Positions 24,707 to 32,934 are shown, numbered from the stretch's first letter. The stretch: 37,097 nt of DNA from JAAYCI01 sp031551695 (GCA_031551695.1 JAVBNG010000037.1:1-37097), one strand, 5' to 3'. The notes: generated by a model not told the origin, from the letters alone. A program made the numbers and translations.

Positions 24707-24749
24707 GGTTGTGTTCCTTTCGTGTGTTCCTGAAATGTGTAATACGCAC

Positions 24750-24778
24750 ATTATACACTGCATGTGCATTTTTGTCGA
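24750..24778 (-). promoter_or_regulatory. Sigma-A promoter of the DUF4234-DUF2752 pair with overlapping inverted repeat
   Basis: Minus-strand TCGACA (24773-24778), 17-base spacer, TATAAT (24750-24755). GCACAT (24746-24751) and ATGTGC (24762-24767) form a 6-10-6 inverted repeat covering the -10 box, a possible operator. Confidence 0.65.
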
Positions 24779-24858
24779 TATTTTCATAACGAAGCCGGCG
24801 GCCGGGTTTCTTCAACAGGTTCGTCAAAATTGTAACGATATTTTTCCCCTGGGGCCTC

Positions 24859-24887
24859 TTGCAAAACCGGTGCGGGCATGGTATAGT
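24859..24887 (+). promoter_or_regulatory. Sigma-A promoter of the pheB-hom-lysC group
   Basis: TTGCAA (24859-24864), 17-base spacer, TATAGT (24882-24887), about 38 bases before the ATG at 24925. Confidence 0.72.
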
Positions 24888-24924
24888 ATCCCCAATGCGC
24901 ACAAATGTGTTTGTGAGGTGGACA

Positions 24925-25353
24925 ATGGGCGACAAAAGCTTTATCATGGTGGAGGCCGGGGTGCTGCCGGAGGTTTTTTTGCGTGTGCTGCGTGCAAAAG
25001 AGCTGCTTGCGGCGGGCGAGGCGAAGAACATCAGCAAAGCTACCCAGATGGCCGATGTGTCGCGCAGTGCTTTTTATAAATATAAGGACAGTGTGTTCCG
25101 CGCGGACGACGCGCAGAAGACCGCCACCATCCATGCGCTGCTGAAGGACGAGACCGGCGCGCTGCAGGCGCTTTTGGCGGGCATTTCGGCCGCCGGGGCG
25201 GGGGTGCTTACCATCAACCAGAGCATGCCGGAAAACGGCGCCGCCGCCGTGGCGGTAACAGTGCGCACGGACGGCCTGAGCACGACGCTGGATGCCCTGT
25301 GCGCCGAGCTTTCCGGCAAAAGCGCCGTGGTGGACATCAGCTACCGGCGGTGA
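24925..25353 (+). CDS. pheB: ACT domain protein, PheB/UPF0735 family
   Basis: A 142-residue protein of the PheB (UPF0735) family. Residues about 37-58 (ISKATQMADVSRSAFYKYKD) look like a helix-turn-helix, and residues about 66-142 form an ACT domain, the usual amino-acid-binding regulatory fold. Family members accompany phenylalanine or threonine genes. Here it stands first in a line with homoserine dehydrogenase and aspartokinase, 116 bases before hom. It may sense an aspartate-family amino acid; no ligand can be named. ATG 24925 follows GAGGTGG; earlier in-frame starts overlap the promoter. Confidence 0.85.
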   Translation: MGDKSFIMVEAGVLPEVFLRVLRAKELLAAGEAKNISKATQMADVSRSAFYKYKDSVFRADDAQKTATIHALLKDETGALQALLAGISAAGAGVLTINQSMPENGAAAVAVTVRTDGLSTTLDALCAELSGKSAVVDISYRR

Positions 25354-25469
25354 GACCGGCGCTTGTGCTTTGCCGTAGTGGGCGAAAACAGTACGGGCCC
25401 AAACGGCCCGGGAACAAATTTATAGATAGGCATTTCGTATATCCGGTTAGATTTTGAGAGGGGATTTGC

Positions 25470-26525
25470 ATGGCGAAACTGGCAATTTTGGGCTTTGGCA
25501 CCGTGGGCAGCGGTGTTTTGGAAATTTTGCGCCGCAACGAGGCGGGCATCAAGCGCCGCCTTGGGGAAGAGCTGGCGGTGAAATATATTTGCGACATCCG
25601 CGATTTTACAGGCCACCCCGACGCGGCGCTGTTTGTGAACGGCATTGAGCCGATTTTGGCCGATGACGAGGTGCGCGTGGTGGTGGAGACCATCGGCGGC
25701 ACAAAGCCGGCCCTCGGCTTTGTGCAGGCGGCGCTGGAAAGCGGGCGGCATGTCGTTACCAGCAACAAGGAGCTGGTGGCAAAGCACGGGGCCGAGTTGC
25801 TGGCGAGCGCCGTGGCGAACAAGGTGTGCTTTTTGTTCGAGGCATCCGTGGGCGGCGGCACGCCCATTATCACGCCCATGCACCAGTGCCTGGCCGCCAA
25901 CACCATCTCCTCCGTCACCGGCATTGTAAACGGCACCACAAACTTTATGCTGGCCAAGATGGAGAAGGAGGGTTTCAGCTTTGACGAAGCCCTGAAGCTT
26001 GCGCAGGAGCTGGGCTACGCCGAGACCGTCGACCCCTCCAGCGATGTGGACGGCATCGACGCCTGCCGCAAGATCTCCATTTTGGCAAGCCTGATGACAG
26101 GCCGCCACGTGTACCCGCAAAATGTGAAAACCAGGGGCATCCGCGACGTGTCCCTTGAGGATATGGCCGAGGCAAAGCGGCAGGACTGCGCCGTGAAGCT
26201 GATCGCCTGGGCGAAGATGGACGAAGGCGGCGCGCTGTCCGCCGGGGTGGAGCCGATGTTTGTGAAGCGGCAAAACCAGCTGGCCGGTGTGGACGGCGTG
26301 TACAACGCCGTGATGATAGAGAGCGACATGCTGGGCGAGGTGCTGTTTTACGGCAAGGGCGCAGGCAAGCTGCCCACGGCCAGCGCCGTGGTGGCAGACG
26401 CCATCGATGCCCTGAAGGACGGCGTGAAGATCCACCGCAGCCTGTTTTGGAAGCCGGCCGCGCCCATTGAAGGCTTTTATCCCTCCGGCCCGCAGTTCGC
26501 CGGCAAGATGCGTGTGCTGGAGTAA
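25470..26525 (+). CDS. hom: Homoserine dehydrogenase lacking the C-terminal ACT domain
   Basis: A 351-residue NAD(P)H-dependent enzyme reducing aspartate semialdehyde to homoserine, the branch point to threonine and methionine. The Rossmann motif GFGTVGSG (8-15), Lys100 in TSNKELVAKHG, GTTNFML, and the DVDGIDACRKISILA block are present. The protein stops at GKMRVLE, just after the catalytic region; the C-terminal ACT domain (about 80-90 residues in B. subtilis Hom, 433 residues) is absent, and none of the downstream frames encode a remnant. GAGGGG precedes the ATG. A free ACT protein is encoded directly upstream and lysC downstream. Confidence 0.93.
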   Translation: MAKLAILGFGTVGSGVLEILRRNEAGIKRRLGEELAVKYICDIRDFTGHPDAALFVNGIEPILADDEVRVVVETIGGTKPALGFVQAALESGRHVVTSNKELVAKHGAELLASAVANKVCFLFEASVGGGTPIITPMHQCLAANTISSVTGIVNGTTNFMLAKMEKEGFSFDEALKLAQELGYAETVDPSSDVDGIDACRKISILASLMTGRHVYPQNVKTRGIRDVSLEDMAEAKRQDCAVKLIAWAKMDEGGALSAGVEPMFVKRQNQLAGVDGVYNAVMIESDMLGEVLFYGKGAGKLPTASAVVADAIDALKDGVKIHRSLFWKPAAPIEGFYPSGPQFAGKMRVLE

Positions 26526-26534
26526 GAGCAAAGC

Positions 26535-26552
26535 GGCAAAGGCGCCTTTGCC
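26535..26552. repeat. 18-base perfect palindrome between hom and lysC
   Basis: GGCAAAGG-CG-CCTTTGCC, a perfect inverted repeat ten bases after the hom stop. No T-run follows, so it is probably an RNA-stabilising hairpin or an attenuating pause rather than a full terminator. Confidence 0.6.
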
Positions 26553-26642
26553 CTGAAAGGCGATGCGCACCTTGCGGCGAAGCGGAGCAGGCACAGTATC
26601 GGCAAGCACAGACAGGCAAACATTAGTTGAAGAGGTGAAACC

Positions 26643-27860
26643 ATGCCCTTGATCGTACAAAAATTCGGAGGGTCCTCCGTGCGCGACCGCGACCATGTGA
26701 TGAACGTGGCGCGCATCGTGGCCAAAACATACCAAGACGGCAACGATGTGGCCGTGGTGGTGAGCGCCCAGGGCGACACCACGGACGATTTGCTGGAAAA
26801 AGCCGCCGAGATTACCCACAGCCCCAATGCCCGCGAAATGGACGTGCTGCTTTCGTCCGGCGAGCAGGTGAGCATGGCCCTTTTGGCCATGGCCCTTGGG
26901 GAACTTGGGGTTCCGGCCGTGAGCCTCACGGGCTGGCAGGCCGGTTTTGAGACAAACCGCAGCTATGGCAAGGCCCGCATTAAAAACCTGAACGGCGAGC
27001 GCATCGAAAGCGAGCTGGACAAGCACCGCGTGGTGGTGGTGGCGGGCTTCCAGGGCATCAACGTGAACGACGACATCACCACCCTGGGCCGCGGCGGCAG
27101 CGACACCAGCGCCGTGGCCATTGCTGCGGCCCTGAAGGCGGACAAATGCCAGATTTACACCGACGTGGACGGCGTGTACACCACAGACCCACGCATTGCG
27201 CCGAACGCGAAAAAGCTGGACGTCATCTCTTTCGACGAGATGCTGGAGCTTGCGGCCCTGGGCGCCAATGTGCTGAACAACCGCAGTGTGGAACTTGCAA
27301 AAAAATACGGCGTACAGCTGGAAGTGCTGAGCAGCCTGAACCCGGCGCCCGGCACTATCGTGAGGGAGGTTTTGAATATGAACGAGGGTATGCTGATCAA
27401 AGGGACTGCCAAGGACATGAATGTGGCGGCCGTGACCATTTACGACGTGCCGGACGTGCCGGGCGTGTCCTTCAAGGTGTTCAGCCTGGTGGGGCAGAAG
27501 AAGATCAACGTGGACATCATTTTGCAGTCCAGCGGGCGCGACGGCAATAAGGACATTATTTTTACCGTGCCGCAAAACGAGGTGGAGACGGTGAAAAAGC
27601 TGCTGGAGGAGAACCTTGCCTCCTTCGGCGGGCGCGCCGTGAACATCGACACGGACGTTGCCAAAGTGAGCATTGTGGGCGCGGGCATGCAAAGCCACAC
27701 GGGCATTGCATCGCGCATGTTCGAGGCGCTGTTTGAGGCCAACATCAACATCCTCATGGTCTCCACCAGCGAGATCAAAATCTCGGTTCTCATCAAGGCC
27801 GAGGACGCCGACCGTGCGGTGGTGGCCGTGCACAACGCTTTTATGGACGAATTCAACTGA
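26643..27860 (+). CDS. lysC: Aspartate kinase with internal beta-subunit start
   Basis: A 405-residue aspartokinase, first step of the aspartate pathway (Lys, Thr, Met, diaminopimelate). The kinase domain starts KFGGSSV (7-13), with GRGGSDTSAVA and the TDVDGVYTTDPRIAP block; two ACT domains fill the C-terminal 160 residues. It resembles B. subtilis aspartokinase II, whose beta subunit is made by internal initiation in the same gene. Here GGGAGG stands eight bases before an in-frame ATG at 27378 (Met246), at the start of the ACT region, so a 160-residue beta chain is likely. GAAGAGGTG precedes the main ATG. Confidence 0.95.
   Translation: MPLIVQKFGGSSVRDRDHVMNVARIVAKTYQDGNDVAVVVSAQGDTTDDLLEKAAEITHSPNAREMDVLLSSGEQVSMALLAMALGELGVPAVSLTGWQAGFETNRSYGKARIKNLNGERIESELDKHRVVVVAGFQGINVNDDITTLGRGGSDTSAVAIAAALKADKCQIYTDVDGVYTTDPRIAPNAKKLDVISFDEMLELAALGANVLNNRSVELAKKYGVQLEVLSSLNPAPGTIVREVLNMNEGMLIKGTAKDMNVAAVTIYDVPDVPGVSFKVFSLVGQKKINVDIILQSSGRDGNKDIIFTVPQNEVETVKKLLEENLASFGGRAVNIDTDVAKVSIVGAGMQSHTGIASRMFEALFEANINILMVSTSEIKISVLIKAEDADRAVVAVHNAFMDEFN
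27364..27380 (+). promoter_or_regulatory. Internal ribosome binding site and ATG for LysC beta subunit
   Basis: GGGAGG (27364-27369) with an eight-base gap to ATG 27378, in frame with lysC. The product (Met246 to the end, 160 residues) would be the regulatory ACT part alone, as known for B. subtilis aspartokinase II. Confidence 0.75.
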
Positions 27861-27900
27861 CCCCCCTGTGGGGGCTAGCCTCCACTTTTGTGGCAAACAC

Positions 27901-27941
27901 GCGCCCATGGGCCTCCGCTCGGAGAAACCGGGGCGCTTTTT
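27901..27941 (+). terminator. Candidate terminator of lysC
   Basis: GCGCCC (27901-27906) pairs with GGGCGC (27931-27936), enclosing a CTCC/GGAG hairpin, followed by five T. A CCCCC/GGGGG hairpin also occurs at 27862-27876. Confidence 0.65.
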
Positions 27942-27945
27942 CGTA

Positions 27946-27974
27946 TTGTTTTTCAAGTGGTTTCGGGTTATACT
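27946..27974 (+). promoter_or_regulatory. Sigma-A promoter of the VanY-like gene
   Basis: TTGTTT (27946-27951), 17-base spacer, TATACT (27969-27974), 46 bases before the GTG start at 28020. Confidence 0.7.
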
Positions 27975-28019
27975 GTATTCAGTGAAAATAGGGCGAGTGT
28001 GCGAAAGAGGGGGATTTGT

Positions 28020-29006
28020 GTGGCTGGCGAACGAAGGCCCGTGAGGGAGCACAACGCGGAACAGGAAGAATATCGCCGCCGCCAGGAGCAAAAGGCGAAG
28101 CGCCGCCGCAAACAGCAGATGAACCGCCTGTTGCTGCTGGGGGCGTGCGTTCTGGGCGTGGTGCTTTTGGTGGTGGTCGTCGTGAATATTTTCAAGGCCA
28201 TTTTGAACCCGGATAAATCCGCGGTGAAATCCTCCAGCGTCACCAGTTCGTCCATGACGGAGGCCGAGGCGGACAGCGTGCTGAACGCGGGCCGCCCCAT
28301 GGCCAAAGACCCCGAGGCGTGGAACCTGATTGTCATCAACAACCAAAGCGCCATGCCGGACGGCTTTGCCCCCACAACCAAAGCCATCGACAACATCGGC
28401 CACACCGTGGACGAGCGCATTGCCGAATCCCTGACGGCCATGATAGAGGCATGCAATTCCGAAGCCGGCAACGCGCTGGCAGTGGTCTCGGCCGAGCGCG
28501 GGCCCCAAACGCAAAACGGCAATTACCAGCGGCTGGTGGACCAGTTCAAGGCCGCCGGCAAAAGCGAGGCCGATGCCGATATGCTGGCCCGCCGCATCGA
28601 TCCGCCATATGGATATTCCGACCACCAGACGGCCCTGGCCGTGGACTTTGTGACGGCCACGGTGGGCACGGCCTCGGATGAGTTTGCCGCAACGCCGGAG
28701 GCCGCGTGGCTGACCGCCCACGCCGCCGAATACGGCTTTGTGCTGCGGTTCCCCGAAAACAAGCAGGAGATCACCGGCATCGACTACCAGCCTTACCATT
28801 TCCGCTATGTGGGCAAGGACGAAGCCGCCGAGATGAAAAGTGCGGGCATCTGCCTGGAAGAATATGTGGCGGTGCAGCCTGTGGCAGCCGCAAACAGCAA
28901 TACGGGCGAAGGCGGCGAGGCGGGTGCGGATGCTTCCGGCAGCGACGCGGCGAACGGCGCCGCCGGCGATTCTGCGAGTGACTCCGGTGGTGACGCCGCG
29001 GCGTAG
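28020..29006 (+). CDS. Membrane-anchored M15 (VanY-like) D,D-/L,D-carboxypeptidase
   Basis: A 328-residue type II membrane protein: a very basic cytoplasmic head (EEYRRRQEQKAKRRRKQQ), one transmembrane helix (about 36-57), and an extracellular M15B/VanY zinc peptidase domain. Zinc ligands fit His202 and Asp209 in SDHQTALAVD, and His260 in YQPYHFRYVG, where most relatives have Trp before this His. Such enzymes trim peptidoglycan stem peptides. The last about 50 residues are Ala/Gly/Ser/Asp-rich and probably disordered. GTG 28020 is chosen for the GAGGGGG six bases upstream. No vancomycin-resistance genes are nearby, so a normal wall-maturation role is likely. Confidence 0.88.
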   Translation: MAGERRPVREHNAEQEEYRRRQEQKAKRRRKQQMNRLLLLGACVLGVVLLVVVVVNIFKAILNPDKSAVKSSSVTSSSMTEAEADSVLNAGRPMAKDPEAWNLIVINNQSAMPDGFAPTTKAIDNIGHTVDERIAESLTAMIEACNSEAGNALAVVSAERGPQTQNGNYQRLVDQFKAAGKSEADADMLARRIDPPYGYSDHQTALAVDFVTATVGTASDEFAATPEAAWLTAHAAEYGFVLRFPENKQEITGIDYQPYHFRYVGKDEAAEMKSAGICLEEYVAVQPVAAANSNTGEGGEAGADASGSDAANGAAGDSASDSGGDAAA

Positions 29007-29085
29007 CGGCAGTTTCAGGGGCTTTACCTTAATTATTTATAATTTCTCGTTTCGAAAATACAGAAAGCTTGGGTGCCATACATAC

Positions 29086-30351
29086 ATGAATAGAGTAGAA
29101 GTTGCGCCGGGGGCATTCGTCACGGAAGTGCCCGGCGATAAATTCAAGCGCGGTTTGGTGCAGATGTCTCTGGTGTGCGAAAGCAAGCGGGAAACAGCCA
29201 GCGCCCTTGCCGTGCTGCCCCACGTGCTGGAGCGCCGCTGCCAAATGATTCCGGACACCATGGCCCTTTCGCGCCGGTTGTTCGATTTGTACGGCGCGGA
29301 CCTCTCCGCCGACAGCTATACCGCCGGCGCCGCGCGGGTGGTAAGCGTTGGCGTGTCCGGCATCAAAAACAAATTTGCCATGAACAGCGAGGACCTGGCC
29401 GGGGAGTACCTGAACCTGTTGTTTGCCCTGGGCTTTCACCCGCTGCTGGAAAACGGCGTGTTCACCGGCGAGGATACACAAATTGAACGGGACAAACAGG
29501 CCGACTACCTGAAAAGCGAAATGAACGACAAGCGCAGCTATTGCCTGCGCCAGGGCCGCCGCAAGCTGTTTGGGGCAAGCCCGCTCGGCATTGAGGGCGC
29601 GGGCTACCTGGAAGATATGCCCGCCGTAACGCCCGCGGCCCTTGCCGCCGTGTGGAAGGACCTGCTGCAAACGGCGCAGGTGGAGATGTTTTGCTGCGGC
29701 GTGCCGGCGGAAAAAGCAGCTGCGGCGCTGCAAACGCAGCTGGCGTTCCTTTCCCGCAATCCCGTGGCATTGCCCGCGCGCATGGCCGCGCCGAAGGCGA
29801 AAGAGATGGAAGCGTTCACCGAGCCTATGGACACCGCCCAGGGCAAGCTGTGCATCATGGCTACCGGCGGCGGCGTGGGCAACGTGGAAAGCGACGCCGT
29901 GCTGCGCGTGGCAAACGCAGTGCTGGGCGGTTTGCCCACCAGCCGCCTGTTCATGAACGTGCGCGAAAAGCAAAGCTTGTGTTACTATTGCGCCTCCAGC
30001 TACGCCGCCCTTTCCGGCGTGTTGACCATGGACAGCGGCATCGAGCATAAAAACGCGGACAAGGCCGCCGAAGCCATGCTGGCGGAGTTGACCGCCCTGC
30101 AAGGAACGCCGCCCACAGACGCGGAAATGGACGACGCCAAGCGCGCCATTGTCAATTCCTTCAACGCGGCGAAGGACGCGCCGGACGCCATGGCGGGTTT
30201 TTCCTTCGTGGAGCTGCTGAAGGGCACCGGCCAAACGCTGGACGAAGCCGCCGCCGCCGTACAGGCGGTGACGAAGGAGCAGGTGCGGGATGCGCTCACC
30301 GCGTTCAGCCCCGCCGTGCGCTATACCATCACCAAAAAGGAGGGCGCATGA
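29086..30351 (+). CDS. ymfF: M16-like protein without zinc motif (YmfF-type)
   Basis: A 421-residue M16 peptidase homologue lacking the HxxEH zinc motif; the corresponding place reads VLPHVLERRCQ. It retains the two-half M16 architecture, with the C-terminal GLPTSRLFMNVREKQSLCYYCAS block seen in non-catalytic partners. It matches the YmfF member of YmfF/YmfH pairs (annotated in some databases as EF-P modification-associated), which probably form a heterodimer. ATG 29086 has no strong Shine-Dalgarno; a TATAAT at 29038-29043 upstream may be its promoter. Its stop overlaps the ymfH start (ATGA). Confidence 0.87.
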   Translation: MNRVEVAPGAFVTEVPGDKFKRGLVQMSLVCESKRETASALAVLPHVLERRCQMIPDTMALSRRLFDLYGADLSADSYTAGAARVVSVGVSGIKNKFAMNSEDLAGEYLNLLFALGFHPLLENGVFTGEDTQIERDKQADYLKSEMNDKRSYCLRQGRRKLFGASPLGIEGAGYLEDMPAVTPAALAAVWKDLLQTAQVEMFCCGVPAEKAAAALQTQLAFLSRNPVALPARMAAPKAKEMEAFTEPMDTAQGKLCIMATGGGVGNVESDAVLRVANAVLGGLPTSRLFMNVREKQSLCYYCASSYAALSGVLTMDSGIEHKNADKAAEAMLAELTALQGTPPTDAEMDDAKRAIVNSFNAAKDAPDAMAGFSFVELLKGTGQTLDEAAAAVQAVTKEQVRDALTAFSPAVRYTITKKEGA

Positions 30352-31625
30352 TGCGTGATTTTATCCCGCCCGCCGCTGCCGCCACCATGCAGTTTGAAGA
30401 GAAGGTGCTGCCGAACGGCCTCACCATTCGCTTGCTACCCATGCCGGAATACGGCGCGGTGCATGCGATGTATTCTACGAAGTTTGGCTCCATCGACCGC
30501 AAATTTACCCACCTTGGCAAAACAGCTGAACTACCCGCCGGTGTGGCGCATTTTTTAGAGCATAAAATGTTTGAAAACGAGGACAGCGTGGACGCATTCA
30601 CTTTGTACGCCAAAACGGGCGCCTCTGCCAACGCCTACACCAGCTTTGACCGCACCTGCTACATTTTTACCGCCACGGAGAAAATGGACGAAAACCTGGA
30701 CATTTTGCTGGGCTTTGTGGGCCACCCACATTTTACAGAGGCGACCATAGCAAAAGAGCAGGGCATCATCGGCCAGGAAATTATGATGTACGAGGACCAC
30801 GCGGAGCTGCGCTGCTTTTTTGCGCTGCTGGAGTGCCTGTACCAAAACCACCCGGTGCGCGACGAAATTGTGGGCACGGTGGACACCATTGCCGAAATTA
30901 CGCCGGACATGCTGTACAATTGCTGCAACGCGTTTTACGCGCCGTCCAACATGGCGCTGTGCGCCGCGGGCAACATCACCATGGACCAGCTGCTTGCCGC
31001 CGTGGAGCGCACGGGCCTGCCTGCGGAGAATACCCCGGCGGCCGAACGCCTGACGCCGGAGGAGCCCGCCGCTGTGTTCTGCCGCGAAAAGGCATTGCAA
31101 ATGCCGGTGGCCATGCCGGTGTTCGCTTTGGGCTTTAAAGAAAAGCCTGTTTCGGGCGACACGGTGAGAACCGAGGTGGTGTGTGACCTTTTGACGGAGC
31201 TGATTGCGGGCGAAGCCAGCCCCCTTTACCGCCGCCTGTACGACGAAGGCCTGGTGCAGCCGGGCTTTGGTGGCGAATTTGGGCTGTACCGCGGGGCGCT
31301 GCATTTTGCCTTCACCGGCGAAAGCGAAGACCCCCGCCGCGTGCGGGCGGAGATTTTGAAAGAAATCAGCCTCCAGCGCAAAAACGGTATCGACCGCGAG
31401 ATGTTCGAGACCTGCCGCCGCAGGATGTACGGCGAGAGCATTGCGGATTTGGAAAACGTCACGCGGGTGGCGTCCATTCTCACCTCCAGCCATTTTCGCG
31501 GCCGCACGCCGCAAAAAGAGCTGGAAGCCCTGGCCGCCGTCACGGCGGGCGACGTTGAGGCGGCGCTTGCCACCATGCTGGACGAGGACAGGAGCGCGTT
31601 CGCGCTGGTGGAACCGGGCGCGTGA
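30348..31625 (+). CDS. ymfH: M16 zinc peptidase (YmfH-type)
   Basis: A 425-residue catalytic M16 peptidase. The inverted zinc motif is HFLEH (68-72), with the third ligand fitting Glu144 in EQGIIGQEIMMYEDH. It pairs with the preceding zinc-less homologue in the way known for YmfF/YmfH and other two-subunit M16 enzymes. AAGGAGG precedes ATG 30348; the second Met (30351) is an equal alternative. It has no signal peptide. Substrate is unknown; links to EF-P modification and to peptide maturation have been proposed for the family. lgt follows after 143 bases on the same strand. Confidence 0.92.
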   Translation: MMRDFIPPAAAATMQFEEKVLPNGLTIRLLPMPEYGAVHAMYSTKFGSIDRKFTHLGKTAELPAGVAHFLEHKMFENEDSVDAFTLYAKTGASANAYTSFDRTCYIFTATEKMDENLDILLGFVGHPHFTEATIAKEQGIIGQEIMMYEDHAELRCFFALLECLYQNHPVRDEIVGTVDTIAEITPDMLYNCCNAFYAPSNMALCAAGNITMDQLLAAVERTGLPAENTPAAERLTPEEPAAVFCREKALQMPVAMPVFALGFKEKPVSGDTVRTEVVCDLLTELIAGEASPLYRRLYDEGLVQPGFGGEFGLYRGALHFAFTGESEDPRRVRAEILKEISLQRKNGIDREMFETCRRRMYGESIADLENVTRVASILTSSHFRGRTPQKELEALAAVTAGDVEAALATMLDEDRSAFALVEPGA

Positions 31626-31768
31626 GGCCGTGTGCCGCGGCAGTCGTTATCGGCGCTTTCAGCGCCTCGGGTTCAGGCGGTGGATTTTCGCCGCCGATGT
31701 GCGGCGCCGGCGCGAGAAATGCCACGAAGAGGCGGCTTGTATAGGCAATTCATTTGGAAGAGGTATTT

Positions 31769-32932
31769 ATGACAAACATTGTAGAATTTCCCGGCCTTGG
31801 TTTGGAGTTCAACGTGTCCAGCGTGGCGTTTACCGTGTTCGGCGTGCCGGTGTACTGGTACGGCGTGCTCATCGGGTTGGGCATGCTGCTGGCCGTGACC
31901 TTGGCCCTCAGCCAGGCAAAAAGCTTCGGCATCGACCCAAACCGCATGGTGGACGTGATCGCCATCGGCCTGGTGACGGGTGTTTTGGGCGCGCGCATCT
32001 ATTACATCATCTTTTCAGACATTGAGTATAACACCCTGTTTGATTTCTTCAACCTGCGCGGCGGCGGCCTTGCCATTTACGGCGGGGTCATCGGGGCGCT
32101 GCTGGGGTGCCTCATCGCCTGCAAGTGGCGCAAGGTGCCGCTGCTGCCCATGTTGGATTTGACGGGCATGGGTTTCCTTATCGGCCAGTGCCTTGGCCGC
32201 TGGGGCAATTTTACCAACCAGGAGGCATTCGGCTCCAACACGGACCTGCCCTGGGGGATGATCAGCCCCGCCACCACGCGTTTTTTGGAGGGCCGCGCCG
32301 CCACCCTTGCCGCCGAGGGCGTGAACGTGCTGCCGGGCATGCCGGTACACCCCACGTTTTTGTACGAGAGCCTGTGGTGCGCCGTGGGCTTTTTGCTGCT
32401 GTTTTTGTACCGCAAGCACCGCCGTTTCAACGGCGAACTGGCGCTGTTGTATGTGATGTGGTACGGCCTTGGCCGCTTTTTCATCGAGGGCTTGCGCACA
32501 GACAGCCTGATGATCACCCCCCTTGGCCTGCGGGTAAGCCAGCTGTTGGCGGCGCTTTCGGTGCTGGCGGCGGGCACGGTGTGGGTAATTGCCCGGGTGA
32601 AAACGGCGGGCAAGCCGCTGAAGGTGCCGGAGATACCGCCGCGCACGGCCACGGTGCGCCTGCAAACGGACGGCGGCGTGAAGAAGGTGGAGATCAGCTG
32701 GCCCTATGACGCGGACGAGCCGGACAAGGCGCAGCGCCGGGAAATGGCGGAGAAGGTGCTGGCGAAACAGGGCGAGGGTGAGGAGAAGGAGCCAGAAAAG
32801 GCAGAGGAAAAGCCCGCCGAAGAAGGCGAAAAAGCCCCTGCGACGGAAGAAAAGGAAGAACCGGGAGAGAAAGAGGAACAAGAACCCGAGGAAGAAGCCG
32901 AAAAGGACAGCGAACCAAAGCAAGAGGCATAG
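31769..32932 (+). CDS. lgt: Prolipoprotein diacylglyceryl transferase with long acidic tail
   Basis: A 387-residue enzyme that transfers diacylglycerol from phosphatidylglycerol to the lipobox Cys of prelipoproteins. The signature GRWGNFTNQEAFG is intact, with GGLAIYGGVIGA before and PVHPTFLYESLW, GRFFIEGLRTDSL after. Seven membrane segments end near residue 275. The remaining about 110 residues are an unusual cytoplasmic tail: a short strand-like part (TATVRLQTDGGVKKVEISW), then from about 334 an almost pure Glu/Lys/Pro stretch. ATG 31769 follows GGAAGAGG; a TTG 15 bases upstream is less likely. Confidence 0.94.
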   Translation: MTNIVEFPGLGLEFNVSSVAFTVFGVPVYWYGVLIGLGMLLAVTLALSQAKSFGIDPNRMVDVIAIGLVTGVLGARIYYIIFSDIEYNTLFDFFNLRGGGLAIYGGVIGALLGCLIACKWRKVPLLPMLDLTGMGFLIGQCLGRWGNFTNQEAFGSNTDLPWGMISPATTRFLEGRAATLAAEGVNVLPGMPVHPTFLYESLWCAVGFLLLFLYRKHRRFNGELALLYVMWYGLGRFFIEGLRTDSLMITPLGLRVSQLLAALSVLAAGTVWVIARVKTAGKPLKVPEIPPRTATVRLQTDGGVKKVEISWPYDADEPDKAQRREMAEKVLAKQGEGEEKEPEKAEEKPAEEGEKAPATEEKEEPGEKEEQEPEEEAEKDSEPKQEA

Positions 32933-32934
32933 AT

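Noticed and set aside
25341..28799. Very long antisense open frame (over 1,100 codons) opposite hom, lysC and the VanY-like gene
   Set aside because: It is the shadow of GC-rich codon use. Its translation is His/Arg/Gly/Ala-rich without domains, while the plus-strand genes have clear family motifs and ribosome sites.
28020..29006. Vancomycin-resistance vanY
   Set aside because: The domain is VanY-like, but no vanR, vanS, vanH, ligase or vanX gene is present. Ordinary wall carboxypeptidases share the fold.
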